From the NCBI RefSeq assembly GCF_026126425.1, contig NZ_JAFMPW010000005.1:62001-126000 (forward strand): a stretch of 64,000 nt of DNA, given 5' to 3'. The notes under the pieces were generated by a model that was not told the DNA's origin, ran no database searches, and saw only the letters and a list, made by a program, of their open reading frames with translations. The DNA comes from Muriicola sp. Z0-33. GTDB lineage: Bacteria; Bacteroidota; Bacteroidia; Flavobacteriales; Flavobacteriaceae. Every line of letters begins with the position of its first letter. Position 1 is the stretch's first letter. Shown one piece after another: positions 1 through 8,327 of this stretch. Position numbers and translations under genes: made by a program.

Positions 1-87
1 CTAAAAGATCCGGACCAGAACCAGATTATCTTATATTATGCAGGGAAAAACAGAAAAGATCCACCATGGAGAATAAAATCAACATAA
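1..87 (+). CDS. C-terminal fragment of an unidentified protein (5' truncated by the window edge)
   Basis: Frame 1 is open from the first base to a TAA at 85-87 and encodes 28 residues (starting LKDPDQNQII and ending PPWRIKST). There is no start codon inside the window. The next gene begins 11 bases later on the same strand, so the two are probably co-transcribed. The fragment is too short to assign a family; the ThuA-like neighbour suggests a sugar-related role, but that is only inference. Confidence 0.55.
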   Translation, partial: LKDPDQNQIILYYAGKNRKDPPWRIKST

Positions 88-97
88 AATTTATAAT

Positions 98-856
98 ATG
101 AAACTTAAACTAATAATCCTTATTGCAATTGGTCTATGTGCCGTATATGCCGGAGACATGCCAGAGGGGCTGTCACCGCATCCTTTTTCGGGAGACCTGA
201 ATTACACTGATCAGGTCCTTGTATTTACGGCCACCAACGGTTATCGTCATAAATCTATTGAAAAAGGAGTGGCAACTTTAAAGGAGCTGGGAAAAGAGAA
301 CGACTTTCAGGTTTTGCAAACTGAGGACTCCTTGTATTTCACTTCAGAAAACTTAAAGAAATACAAACTAGTGATTTTTTTAAGTACCACTCAGGATGTT
401 TTAGGTCAGGAGCAGGAAGCTGCTTTTAAGCAATACATTAACGATGGGGGAAGTTATATGGGGATTCATGCTGCCGCTGATACGGAATACGAATGGCCTT
501 GGTATGGCAAATTAGTAGGAGCCTATTTCAAGAGTCATCCCAAACAACAAAAGGCCAGGATAGAGGTGGTAGACAAAAAACATCCGGCCACGGCACACTT
601 AGATACAAGCTGGATGCATTTTGATGAATGGTATAATTACAAGAATATCAATCCTGCTATTAAGGTGATCATGAAATTAGATGAAAGCAGCTATAATGGT
701 GGAGAAAACGGCGAAAATCACCCTATTGCATGGTACCATGAATTTGACGGAGGCAAGGCTTTCTATACTGGCCTGGGCCATACTAAGGAAGCTTACGATG
801 ATCCGGCGTTTCGCAAACATCTTCTCGGCGGGATAAATTATTGTTTAGGACGCTAG
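98..856 (+). CDS. Secreted ThuA-like domain protein (trehalose-utilisation / type-1 glutamine-amidotransferase fold)
   Basis: The 252-residue product has a Sec signal peptide (about residues 1-19, ending CAVYAG) followed by one ThuA-like domain over nearly the whole mature length. Diagnostic stretches are VLVFTATNGYRHKSI near the start of the domain, GIHAAAD at residues 122-128, the WPWYGKLVGAYFKSHP segment, and the terminal GLGHTKEAYDD region where a family histidine lies. ThuA proteins have a class I glutamine-amidotransferase-like fold and sit in keto-sugar and trehalose gene sets; the exact reaction in Bacteroidota is not established. The signal peptide puts this one in the periplasm or outside. 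It starts 11 bases after the preceding partial gene, suggesting a shared transcript. Family call is strong; substrate is unknown. Confidence 0.88.
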   Translation: MKLKLIILIAIGLCAVYAGDMPEGLSPHPFSGDLNYTDQVLVFTATNGYRHKSIEKGVATLKELGKENDFQVLQTEDSLYFTSENLKKYKLVIFLSTTQDVLGQEQEAAFKQYINDGGSYMGIHAAADTEYEWPWYGKLVGAYFKSHPKQQKARIEVVDKKHPATAHLDTSWMHFDEWYNYKNINPAIKVIMKLDESSYNGGENGENHPIAWYHEFDGGKAFYTGLGHTKEAYDDPAFRKHLLGGINYCLGR

Positions 857-869
857 TTTGTAGCTAATT

Positions 870-1706
870 TTAATAGGGACGCGCCACCATAATGCCGCTA
901 TTGTTTTTAATCTTTTTTAAATAGTCTGCGAGGGGCAATTCAGAGATTTCTACTTGTCCTGATGAGGAGGCATGAAGCAGGTGAATACGACCGTCTTTCT
1001 CCAATATGGCAAATCCTGTATGGGTGATATCAAGGCCTTTAATGGAGGTAGTCAGGGCAATGATGTCTCCGGATTGCATTTTTTCTTCATTAGCAGCAAT
1101 TGCATCCTGAGCTAAAACACATATCGGCTGGCTATTGAGATAATCCTCTGATTTTTTAATTTTTTTGAAATTGTCATCATTTGCCAGGAAGGGATAAAGA
1201 TCTCTATGAGAGCTCATAAAATTGATCTCTTTAGTGATTTCTTTTCCACCAATCTCAGCGGTAATATTTTTTAGAAGCCCCTTTTTTTCATTGTTGGCTA
1301 TCCACTGGGAAAAATAATGCAAGCGCGATGAATAGCCCGCTAACTTGCCATCCTCATAGCGGATCTTTTCGAGGGTGGTTGTAAAAGTATCAAAATCAAA
1401 ATTTTCACTCCGCAATAAGATACTAAAGGCCAGCACGTTTTCAACATATGTTGTACAATCCAGCCCCTGTAAGTTAATCACCAGTGATTCTTTTTCTCCT
1501 ATTTCAAGGGTTTTCGCTACATAGGGCGTCCCCAAAAAAGTTTTGCCGACATCAATAATGGTTTTCCCAAAGTCATTATCTGACAAGCCCTTAATTTCTT
1601 TTGTCTTTAATTCAAATGCCAGCTTGTCTTCTTCTGAACATACTACATTCTGAGCAATAGAAAATTGCACAAAAAGAAGTATCACGGCAATCAATATTCG
1701 TCGCAT
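870..1706 (-). CDS. DUF1460 N-acetylmuramoyl-L-alanine amidase-like exported protein
   Basis: The 278-residue product has a signal peptide (MRRILIAVILLFVQFSIAQ) and matches the DUF1460 family, a papain-fold cysteine hydrolase group related to NlpC/P60 enzymes that act on peptidoglycan fragments. The likely nucleophile is Cys84 in GLDCTTYVENV and a likely partner is His229 in DITHTGFAI, followed by the HLLHASSSGQVE segment typical of the C-terminal part. Expected location is the periplasm, acting on muropeptides during wall turnover or recycling. It is convergent with the ThuA gene (13 bases apart) and has no co-directional neighbour, so it is probably monocistronic. Start is the ATG at 1704-1706. 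Specificity (amidase or endopeptidase) cannot be told from sequence. Confidence 0.85.
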   Translation of the reverse strand: MRRILIAVILLFVQFSIAQNVVCSEEDKLAFELKTKEIKGLSDNDFGKTIIDVGKTFLGTPYVAKTLEIGEKESLVINLQGLDCTTYVENVLAFSILLRSENFDFDTFTTTLEKIRYEDGKLAGYSSRLHYFSQWIANNEKKGLLKNITAEIGGKEITKEINFMSSHRDLYPFLANDDNFKKIKKSEDYLNSQPICVLAQDAIAANEEKMQSGDIIALTTSIKGLDITHTGFAILEKDGRIHLLHASSSGQVEISELPLADYLKKIKNNSGIMVARPY

Positions 1707-1994
1707 ACTACTTAATTTACATGTAAAAATAATGAAATTTATGGTCCTGTTCCGGCTTTCTGTTTTGTGCGATGCCTATTATCACAGTTTTTAGGGAAAC
1801 TCCCGAAAACATTGAGGCATTAATAAGCAAAACAGGGTAAAATTTCAAAAGAATCCATCAAAAAACGTAACATTTTTGGAATTTTCTATACCTACTATTA
1901 AAGCTTTTCTGCATTCCATTTTATTACTCAAGATTTTTACCGAAATTGAAATACTATTACAAGAAACACTTAACCCTTAAAAATTGACTTTATT

Positions 1995-3335
1995 ATGTCC
2001 GATGAATTTGATTTATTAGAAACCGATTCTTCCTCTGAGCAGGAAAAAGTAGAGGTGAACTGGGGCAAGACCGTTGACCAAATGAAGTCTAAGCTGGCTC
2101 AGGAGGACGATCCGGAAATGCGTCAAAAAATATTAAATGCGACCCTTGATGATGTTGTGGGGATGGCAGAGAAAGATAGAACCTCCCTATTAGAGGCGAT
2201 AAAAGACCTTACTGATTATCAGGATGAAGTAGGCATAATTTTTGAAAAATTTTCTACCCTGAATGCCGCTGAGCAAAAGGTGATAGATGATGCCGAAAAA
2301 GGATTGAACAGGGCCAAGTCTGAATTAGACGAGGCCGAAAAGGTGAAAGACAATTGGTGGAACAACCTCTGGGGCCGCAAATCCAAAATTAAAAAGCGTC
2401 AGGTAGAACTGGCCGCTGCACAGAAAGTCAGGGATGGTGCAGATCTGAAGGCCAAACAAATGTTTCAACAACGCATAGAATCGGCAGATGTTCAAACCTT
2501 GTTAAACGAACTTTCATATAAAAGTCAGGCAGCAGTTGGCCGCCTGAAGAACAGGGAGGTGGAAATCAAAGAGGTAGAGGACAAGTTGCAGGTGGCCATT
2601 GTTGAAGCCAGTAAAAACCACACCCGGGCTCTGGAGAAGAAGAAAGAAACAGAAGATAAGTTAGAGGAACAGTATGCGTTGCTAAAGCAGGCGCGGCAGG
2701 AATTGGAGGAGATCGCCGATAAGCAGTCTGCTGCCTATTCTGAGGCAATTGGAAAAGTTACTACCATAGAGCAAAAAGTAGAGGAACTGGAAGGACTAAA
2801 GAATGCCTATACCACCCTTGCAGCCAGCAAGGATAGTTTTGTCCACAAACATAATTTAACCATTAAGGTACTGACTTCCTTAAGAAGCAACCTGCAATCT
2901 CATAGGGCAAAATTAAAAAGTGATACTGATGAACGGTTAAAATATTATGACGGCTATGTAATTGCCTTAAAAGCAAGAACGGATCAGGAATTTGCAGCCA
3001 TTTTGGAGCATCTGGGAGTTAAAACGGATGAACATATTGGACAGACGCTTGCTGCTATGCATACTGCAAGTGCTAAGGCCCGTCAGGAAATGATGGATAA
3101 TATTCCGGTACATGAAAAAGTGATGCAGGGGGTATACTCCAGTTATGCAGAATCTCTGCAGGAAATTAGAATGAAGGATGCGGAAATACAAAAAGATTTT
3201 GCTAATCGGTATGGTATCGATATGAAAGAGATCTTCGAGGAGTATTACGCAACAGATGGTAATACCGGTCCTGAGGAAAGCCCAGGAGAACCCGAAGCAC
3301 CAGCTCCACCAGCAGAAGATGATCTGCTTAGTTAA
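1995..3335 (+). CDS. Unrecognised cytosolic coiled-coil protein with acidic, proline-rich tail (first gene of AAA+ cluster)
   Basis: 446 residues with no signal peptide or membrane segment. The N-terminus is acidic (MSDEFDLLETDSSSEQEK), a WWNNLWGRK patch lies near residue 121, and the middle (about 85-300) is a long Glu/Lys-rich coiled coil. A more compact helical part follows to about residue 415. The last 25 residues are a flexible Glu/Pro/Ala tail ending DDLLS. It is the first of six co-directional genes running to 9995. I considered TelA-type tellurite/anion-resistance proteins because of the helical make-up, but found no clear match. A scaffold or adaptor for the AAA+ ATPase two genes downstream is inference from context. 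A 288-base non-coding gap upstream must hold the promoter. Confidence 0.8.
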   Translation: MSDEFDLLETDSSSEQEKVEVNWGKTVDQMKSKLAQEDDPEMRQKILNATLDDVVGMAEKDRTSLLEAIKDLTDYQDEVGIIFEKFSTLNAAEQKVIDDAEKGLNRAKSELDEAEKVKDNWWNNLWGRKSKIKKRQVELAAAQKVRDGADLKAKQMFQQRIESADVQTLLNELSYKSQAAVGRLKNREVEIKEVEDKLQVAIVEASKNHTRALEKKKETEDKLEEQYALLKQARQELEEIADKQSAAYSEAIGKVTTIEQKVEELEGLKNAYTTLAASKDSFVHKHNLTIKVLTSLRSNLQSHRAKLKSDTDERLKYYDGYVIALKARTDQEFAAILEHLGVKTDEHIGQTLAAMHTASAKARQEMMDNIPVHEKVMQGVYSSYAESLQEIRMKDAEIQKDFANRYGIDMKEIFEEYYATDGNTGPEESPGEPEAPAPPAEDDLLS

Positions 3336-3443
3336 TTATTTAAAGATCAATTCGCTTTCAATTAACAGCGAAATGGCATTTACTTTTATCATTGCTAATA
3401 GGCCGACATGCGTTGGCGCCAATGTTTTCTTAACTTTAATATA

Positions 3444-4496
3444 ATGGCCTTAAACCAAATTGTAACACCTTTTGATAGTGCTGTTCTTGAGACTAAAGAA
3501 CAGTACAAGGCCTATTTTCAGATAGTGAAACACGCTTTTAAGCAACTGGTGCACAGTATTGCTAAGGAAAAGATTTGCAATGAACTTGAAACCACCCTGA
3601 TTACCCAATATTGCGAATTACTTACTTACTCTCTGGAGGCTTTCAGAATAAAATACCTCTTTAATGACGAGGAGAAAATGAGGATTGACCTTACAGAATC
3701 CGGGTTTCCAAACTATCTTGAATTTCGCTACCTGTACAACGATCTGGAATTGAAGAAAGAACATATGAGCAAATTGCCGGATATTGATAAAATTAAAGAG
3801 GAATTTCTTCATACACTTTTAAGGGATAAGCAACCAATACCTGATCGGAAACTGCACCAGGCCGCCTCCCTTGTATATTATTCATCGGTAGACCAGCAGT
3901 TTATTTTTAAACGTTTTGTTCAGGGAAAAATAATTAAAGTTGAAGAGGATTTTGCCCAATATATGGTGAGTTGGTCTTTTTATGATGTAACCTATAACCG
4001 CCCATTTATTTGTTATATGTATTTTGATCTTCACGATGAGAGCGTTGCGGAGTACAAACCCAAGATTTATGAAGTGCTTCGGAAGACGGCAGACCGAGAT
4101 ATGAGTCTTGATATGATGGCATATGCCATAGATAAAAAATTACCCAATTTATGGCCTAACAGACTGAAAAAGATAGATTTGGGGCCTCTTCATAATGTTT
4201 TTGCCAAAGACGAATTGCAAGTGACACATGCCTTATTAAAGGCTATAGCCAATAAGGTATTAGACCTGGGATCTTACGCCATCTCACTTTCTGTGGATGA
4301 AGTGATTTCTACCGGAGACTTTGCGGAGGGAAGCTTTTTCAGAAAGCAATACCTTCAGTTATGGGAAGCCTCAAAACCCAGAAAATATTTGTTTACTTCA
4401 CATAGAGTGATGCAATCTCTTTATGACAATATTCCGGAAACCCTTAGAGGTTTATCCGGGGAACCTATAGAAATTCCTTCTTTAAAACTCATATAA
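3444..4496 (+). CDS. Unrecognised soluble protein, second gene of AAA+ cluster
   Basis: The open frame begins at 3408, but the ATG at 3444 (MALNQIVTPFDS) is a better start: the 12 codons before it are rich in Arg, Cys, Trp and Asn, unlike the rest, and 3444 follows an AT-rich stretch typical of Bacteroidota initiation regions. That gives 350 residues, mostly helical, with no signal peptide or membrane segment. Near residues 175-210 there is a beta-like segment rich in aromatic residues (VSWSFYDVTYNRPFICYMYF). I recognise no family. The stop codon (4494-4496) directly abuts the ATG of the ATPase at 4497, indicating translational coupling and a shared function with it. Confidence 0.78.
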   Translation: MALNQIVTPFDSAVLETKEQYKAYFQIVKHAFKQLVHSIAKEKICNELETTLITQYCELLTYSLEAFRIKYLFNDEEKMRIDLTESGFPNYLEFRYLYNDLELKKEHMSKLPDIDKIKEEFLHTLLRDKQPIPDRKLHQAASLVYYSSVDQQFIFKRFVQGKIIKVEEDFAQYMVSWSFYDVTYNRPFICYMYFDLHDESVAEYKPKIYEVLRKTADRDMSLDMMAYAIDKKLPNLWPNRLKKIDLGPLHNVFAKDELQVTHALLKAIANKVLDLGSYAISLSVDEVISTGDFAEGSFFRKQYLQLWEASKPRKYLFTSHRVMQSLYDNIPETLRGLSGEPIEIPSLKLI

Positions 4497-6461
4497 ATGG
4501 AACACAATAGTACCTTTCCTATAAAACTATCTGAACTACAGGCCCTGAGAAATGAAGCTACTTCTTACCTCAAGGGCGTGCAATGGGAGCAAGGTGGAAA
4601 GGCAAAAAGACGGAATAAAGATCAGAAAGACGATTCTATTTTACTTTATCTGTCTAAGGCCAATGGCACGGCCGCTAAAGAGGTAATCTCTGTTTCCAAA
4701 ACCATACTTTCTTTAAAAAAGCGACTATTACCAGATTCGGTCGCTATCCCATTACACCTAAATCGTGCACTTTATGCACTTCAGGAGGGGCTTACCATGG
4801 GAATTTGGCTTAAGGATAGCTATTATGATGCTTCCGGCCTTTCTTCACTAAATGAAAGAAAGTCGGTTCTGGATAATGCCCATAGAAGAGAATACGATTC
4901 TAAATTGCATACGGCTACTGCATTTATGCTGCATGGTACGGCATATCGCATATTGTATGATCTTAAACCTGTGGCGTCTGACGACCTGAGCGTAATGAAA
5001 AACAAATTTGCAGGGATACCAGAACTCTCTTTTATGTCACCTCTTAAAGGGATTTCCTGTCTTTTATTCTATTATGATAAATATCTGAATCATCCTGAAA
5101 TTATAACCTCAGATAGGGACGTGGTAGATTTTACTGTAGTCTTTTTTGAAGCCATTATAGACGAGATTCAACTGCGGATTAGCGCTCTGGAATACACTGA
5201 AACTATTACCGATCGTAGTTATAAGCTCGAAAAAAGTGACTTTGCCGTTTCTGGCTGGGAAAATGTATTTGAAGGAACTGCAAAAAGCGTAGAATTCAAT
5301 AAAATTCAATTTGAGGAAATTGTCGGTAACCGCGATGCCAAACATTTTGCGCGAAGACTCACGGAAAGAATGCTTAGTTACGACTTTGCGGCAAAACAAA
5401 ATCCGTTTCTAGAATTGGGAGGCTTTATGCCGGTATTTATGGGTTATGGGATCCCTGGAACCGGTAAAAGTATGCTGATCGCTGCTATTGCTACCCGACT
5501 AAAAGAACATTGTGATCACCTGGAAATTCCATTTTTATTCCATCCAATGCCAGATACGCTTATTTCAACCTTTCAGGGAGGGTCTGCAGAAAAAATGGTA
5601 CAGTGGATGAAACCCCTGCAAGATCCCGGCAAACTAATTTTTGCTCCGATTGATGATGCAGAGAACAATCTACAGGAAAGGACTGCACAGGGGGTTTCGG
5701 CCGGAGTAAAGGAAGTTATTGGGGTATTCTTGAGGTATACGGAAGGAGCTTATGCCATTAATTATGGCAATAGTGCGATAGGATTGTTTACAAATCTGCC
5801 AGAGATGCTTGATAAGGCGGTTATTTCCAGAGTTCAGGGAAGGTTTAAAATAGATGGTGCAAGGACCATTCCTGATTTTATTGATCAGGATTATTTATGG
5901 TGGCGCAAGTTTGATACCACTATGCCCGATTTCGTGAACATGAAAAAACCGGAGAAATATGAATTTCTAAGTGAACAGGGACTGGCTAAAAATCTAGGTG
6001 AAATATTGAATACTTCCGAGAAACCTACCGAAGAGCGTGTTTTGGAGATTTATGAGGAAACAGAAGCTAACCACAAAACAACAGAACATCTCTTTTTTGC
6101 TGCACTGTTTAAAAATATTCAGAAGGAATTTCCATTTTTTTCCTCCAGGGATATCCGCAATATTCAAAGCGCAGTATCGCTTAGATTAACCGACTTTGAT
6201 TTGCCACAAGATTGGTTTGATAATGGGGAATTGTATTTTAAGAAAGATTATGACACCAAACTTTCAATGTTGAAAGAACTCATGAAGGCCAATATGAAAG
6301 GACTCAATTTTTCGGATATAAGAAAGCAGGAAACAGTGCGGTATCTGGATAATGTAGCAACTATTGCCGATACTGATTTTAAACGAAAAGTAGATCAACG
6401 CATACACGATATGAACGTGCAGCAGGAAGCTCAGAAAAAATTTAATTCGGAAGCGCAGTAA
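4497..6461 (+). CDS. AAA+ ATPase, classical AAA-like, of the six-gene cluster
   Basis: 654 residues. A helical N-terminal region of about 270 residues precedes one AAA+ module. Walker A is GIPGTGKS at about 318-325, Walker B ends in Asp386-Asp387 (FAPIDDAEN), sensor 1 is Thr432-Asn433 in TNLPEMLDKAVISRV, and Arg445 and Arg449 are candidate arginine fingers. The TN-P-x-x-L-D pattern resembles classical AAA proteins (FtsH, Vps4, katanin type) rather than MoxR. Walker B has DD where most AAA proteins have DE, so hydrolysis may be slow or altered. A helical C-terminal extension follows. There is no membrane segment, so it probably works as a cytosolic hexamer, perhaps on the membrane proteins encoded downstream (inference). 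It abuts the previous gene and is 2 bases from the next. Confidence 0.88.
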   Translation: MEHNSTFPIKLSELQALRNEATSYLKGVQWEQGGKAKRRNKDQKDDSILLYLSKANGTAAKEVISVSKTILSLKKRLLPDSVAIPLHLNRALYALQEGLTMGIWLKDSYYDASGLSSLNERKSVLDNAHRREYDSKLHTATAFMLHGTAYRILYDLKPVASDDLSVMKNKFAGIPELSFMSPLKGISCLLFYYDKYLNHPEIITSDRDVVDFTVVFFEAIIDEIQLRISALEYTETITDRSYKLEKSDFAVSGWENVFEGTAKSVEFNKIQFEEIVGNRDAKHFARRLTERMLSYDFAAKQNPFLELGGFMPVFMGYGIPGTGKSMLIAAIATRLKEHCDHLEIPFLFHPMPDTLISTFQGGSAEKMVQWMKPLQDPGKLIFAPIDDAENNLQERTAQGVSAGVKEVIGVFLRYTEGAYAINYGNSAIGLFTNLPEMLDKAVISRVQGRFKIDGARTIPDFIDQDYLWWRKFDTTMPDFVNMKKPEKYEFLSEQGLAKNLGEILNTSEKPTEERVLEIYEETEANHKTTEHLFFAALFKNIQKEFPFFSSRDIRNIQSAVSLRLTDFDLPQDWFDNGELYFKKDYDTKLSMLKELMKANMKGLNFSDIRKQETVRYLDNVATIADTDFKRKVDQRIHDMNVQQEAQKKFNSEAQ

Positions 6462-6463
6462 AC

Positions 6464-7699
6464 ATGGAAAAACTTAGGGCAGCAGGATTATTTGGAGGAG
6501 GAATGGTGGCCCTGACCGGCTCCCTGGCAAGGCGTTATAACGAATGCCTTGAGCTTTTGGGCGTGGGAGCTACTAAATTAAAAACCTTTTCAATTGACGG
6601 GATGGGCTGGAGTCCGGAAATTGCGCTTGAAAAGAAAAATAACTTTTATCTCAACAATGGTCCGGCCAATGTAAATGCAATTATCATAACCCCCCGCCAG
6701 AAAGATCTGGCGGTGCATATGCCGTCTCATAGTTTTGACAAAGATGTGATGAAAACGATTTTTTCTGTCTATCCGACAGAGATCAGGGATGTCACAAAGG
6801 ATGCTGCCCTTATTGCGCACCTGGATCAGGATATTGATTCTTTATTTGAACCCTTCGACCTTTTAAGATACAATCAGATCGAAGTTAAATTTAAAGTGCT
6901 TAAAGATCTCTATAAAAAGCAGCAAGAACAACAGGCATTGGTTGCTTTATTCAGGGATAAGAATAATTTCATTAACCGGGAAATTCACAAAGAACTCTTA
7001 CAAACCGCCACGACTTATGGAGACCTCCGTAAACGGAAATTGAATTTTGAACCAATACTTCATGAAGTAGGATCATTTTACACCCGCGCATTTGGGGGAG
7101 TATTTATTTTAAAAGAGTTTATAAAACCCATCCTGGTTTTCGAGGATGAGAAAGTTTTTAAAGGAGCAATTCAGGATACTGCGCATGATGTACTCATCTA
7201 TCACATACGTCATGATGAACTTATGGAAACGCTTGTCAAACATTTGATTCTTGAGAAAAATCTGAAAAAAGCTGCGAAAAGCACCAGATATAAGCGCATA
7301 AAAAATCACAGATTTATTCAGTACTTAGAAAAAAAGGAACATTCACTAAAAGAGATCCTGGACAGCCATTTTCTTTCTAAAAAATACTTGAATCAGCTAG
7401 ATATTGAGACACAAAAGAAAATAGCAGGAGTAGAAATATATTTCCAGAAATTTATTGTGGATAAAAGCCTGAAAATAGAAGACTATGTGGATGAACAATA
7501 CTTGAAATCACTTCATCAACCACATACCTCCCTGGAAATAGAAGACAGGGAGCTCGTTTGGAAATTGCTGACCAAGATAATGCCTAATGATCCTTTGCAT
7601 CTGTATTGGTATGACAAAGAACAGTTTTACAGAGAATACGTAAACTGGGATCCCGACTACAGGGAATGGGTAATAGAATGCATCCTGAAGAACAATTAA
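6464..7699 (+). CDS. Unrecognised soluble protein, fourth gene of AAA+ cluster
   Basis: 411 residues starting MEKLRAAGLFGGGMV, two bases after the ATPase stop, so very probably in the same transcript. The N-terminal third looks alpha/beta, with a Gly-rich start and beta-like stretches such as NVNAIIITPR. The rest is helical and basic, with KNLKKAAKSTRYKRIKNHRF near residues 265-285 and an aromatic C-terminus (LHLYWYDKEQFYREYVNWD). There is no signal peptide or convincing membrane segment. I have a vague recollection of uncharacterised DUF-type proteins of this length beside similar ATPases in other bacteria, but cannot name one securely. Its function is unknown beyond co-occurrence in the cluster. 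Confidence 0.8.
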   Translation: MEKLRAAGLFGGGMVALTGSLARRYNECLELLGVGATKLKTFSIDGMGWSPEIALEKKNNFYLNNGPANVNAIIITPRQKDLAVHMPSHSFDKDVMKTIFSVYPTEIRDVTKDAALIAHLDQDIDSLFEPFDLLRYNQIEVKFKVLKDLYKKQQEQQALVALFRDKNNFINREIHKELLQTATTYGDLRKRKLNFEPILHEVGSFYTRAFGGVFILKEFIKPILVFEDEKVFKGAIQDTAHDVLIYHIRHDELMETLVKHLILEKNLKKAAKSTRYKRIKNHRFIQYLEKKEHSLKEILDSHFLSKKYLNQLDIETQKKIAGVEIYFQKFIVDKSLKIEDYVDEQYLKSLHQPHTSLEIEDRELVWKLLTKIMPNDPLHLYWYDKEQFYREYVNWDPDYREWVIECILKNN

Positions 7700-7711
7700 A
7701 AGATTTAAGAG

Positions 7712-8233
7712 ATGACACTTGAAATTATAGTATTTGTACTCGCCATACTTTTTGGCATCATATGGTTTTGGAGAGAATCCAGAAGCAACAGCTTATACAG
7801 ATTGGCCAATAAAATAACCCATTCCAAAAAGCTGCAAATGAAGTCCGATAACAATAAAGGCTTTGTTCATGAGCAACCCTTTCTGATGAGATTGGTATGG
7901 ATAACGCTGCTTTTTGTAATTGCCGCATCGGTGGTAAGTTTTGTCACACCTATTAATGCGTTTTATATCCAGTATTTTGCCTCTGCTATAGTGGGTACCC
8001 TTGTGGGTACTTATGTAGCATCTGCCCTTATTTTTGCGCAGGATAGTACCAAAAAAGAGAATCTCGAAAAAGTTTTTAAAAAAGGGAAAGAGTTTGTTGA
8101 AGATTTAACCGACTCAGAAGAGGACACAAAAGAGGATAAGACAGCGGAAACAACCGAACCTGAAGCAGCGGAGGAGGAAGAGGTGAAAAAGTCGGCTCGG
8201 GACAGGCTTAAGGATAAAGGAATGATCAAATAA
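7712..8233 (+). CDS. Small inner-membrane protein with three membrane segments and acidic cytoplasmic tail
   Basis: 173 residues. Hydrophobic segments lie at about 3-20, 61-79 and 87-108. The last contains Gly-rich helix packing (SAIVGTLVGTYVASAL). The C-terminal 60 residues are highly charged, with an acidic Glu/Asp/Thr block followed by a short basic end (KKSARDRLKDKGMIK). It starts 12 bases after the previous stop. I recognise no family. The acidic tail resembles the acidic ends of the first cluster protein, and a docking role for the ATPase or coiled-coil protein at the membrane is inference. The next cluster gene follows after 94 bases, which is the loosest junction in the group. Confidence 0.78.
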   Translation: MTLEIIVFVLAILFGIIWFWRESRSNSLYRLANKITHSKKLQMKSDNNKGFVHEQPFLMRLVWITLLFVIAASVVSFVTPINAFYIQYFASAIVGTLVGTYVASALIFAQDSTKKENLEKVFKKGKEFVEDLTDSEEDTKEDKTAETTEPEAAEEEEVKKSARDRLKDKGMIK

Positions 8234-8327
8234 ACGAGATGCATGGGGTGCTGCACCCAACATCTGTTTGATATCTGCAACCTAAAAGAGAAGGCACTTT
8301 TTATAATGAAATCTTAATACAACACCA

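Noticed and set aside
1995-3335. TelA-type tellurite/anion-resistance protein
   Set aside because: The helical composition is similar, but I cannot see the conserved TelA sequence blocks, and no TerD or TerC gene is near.
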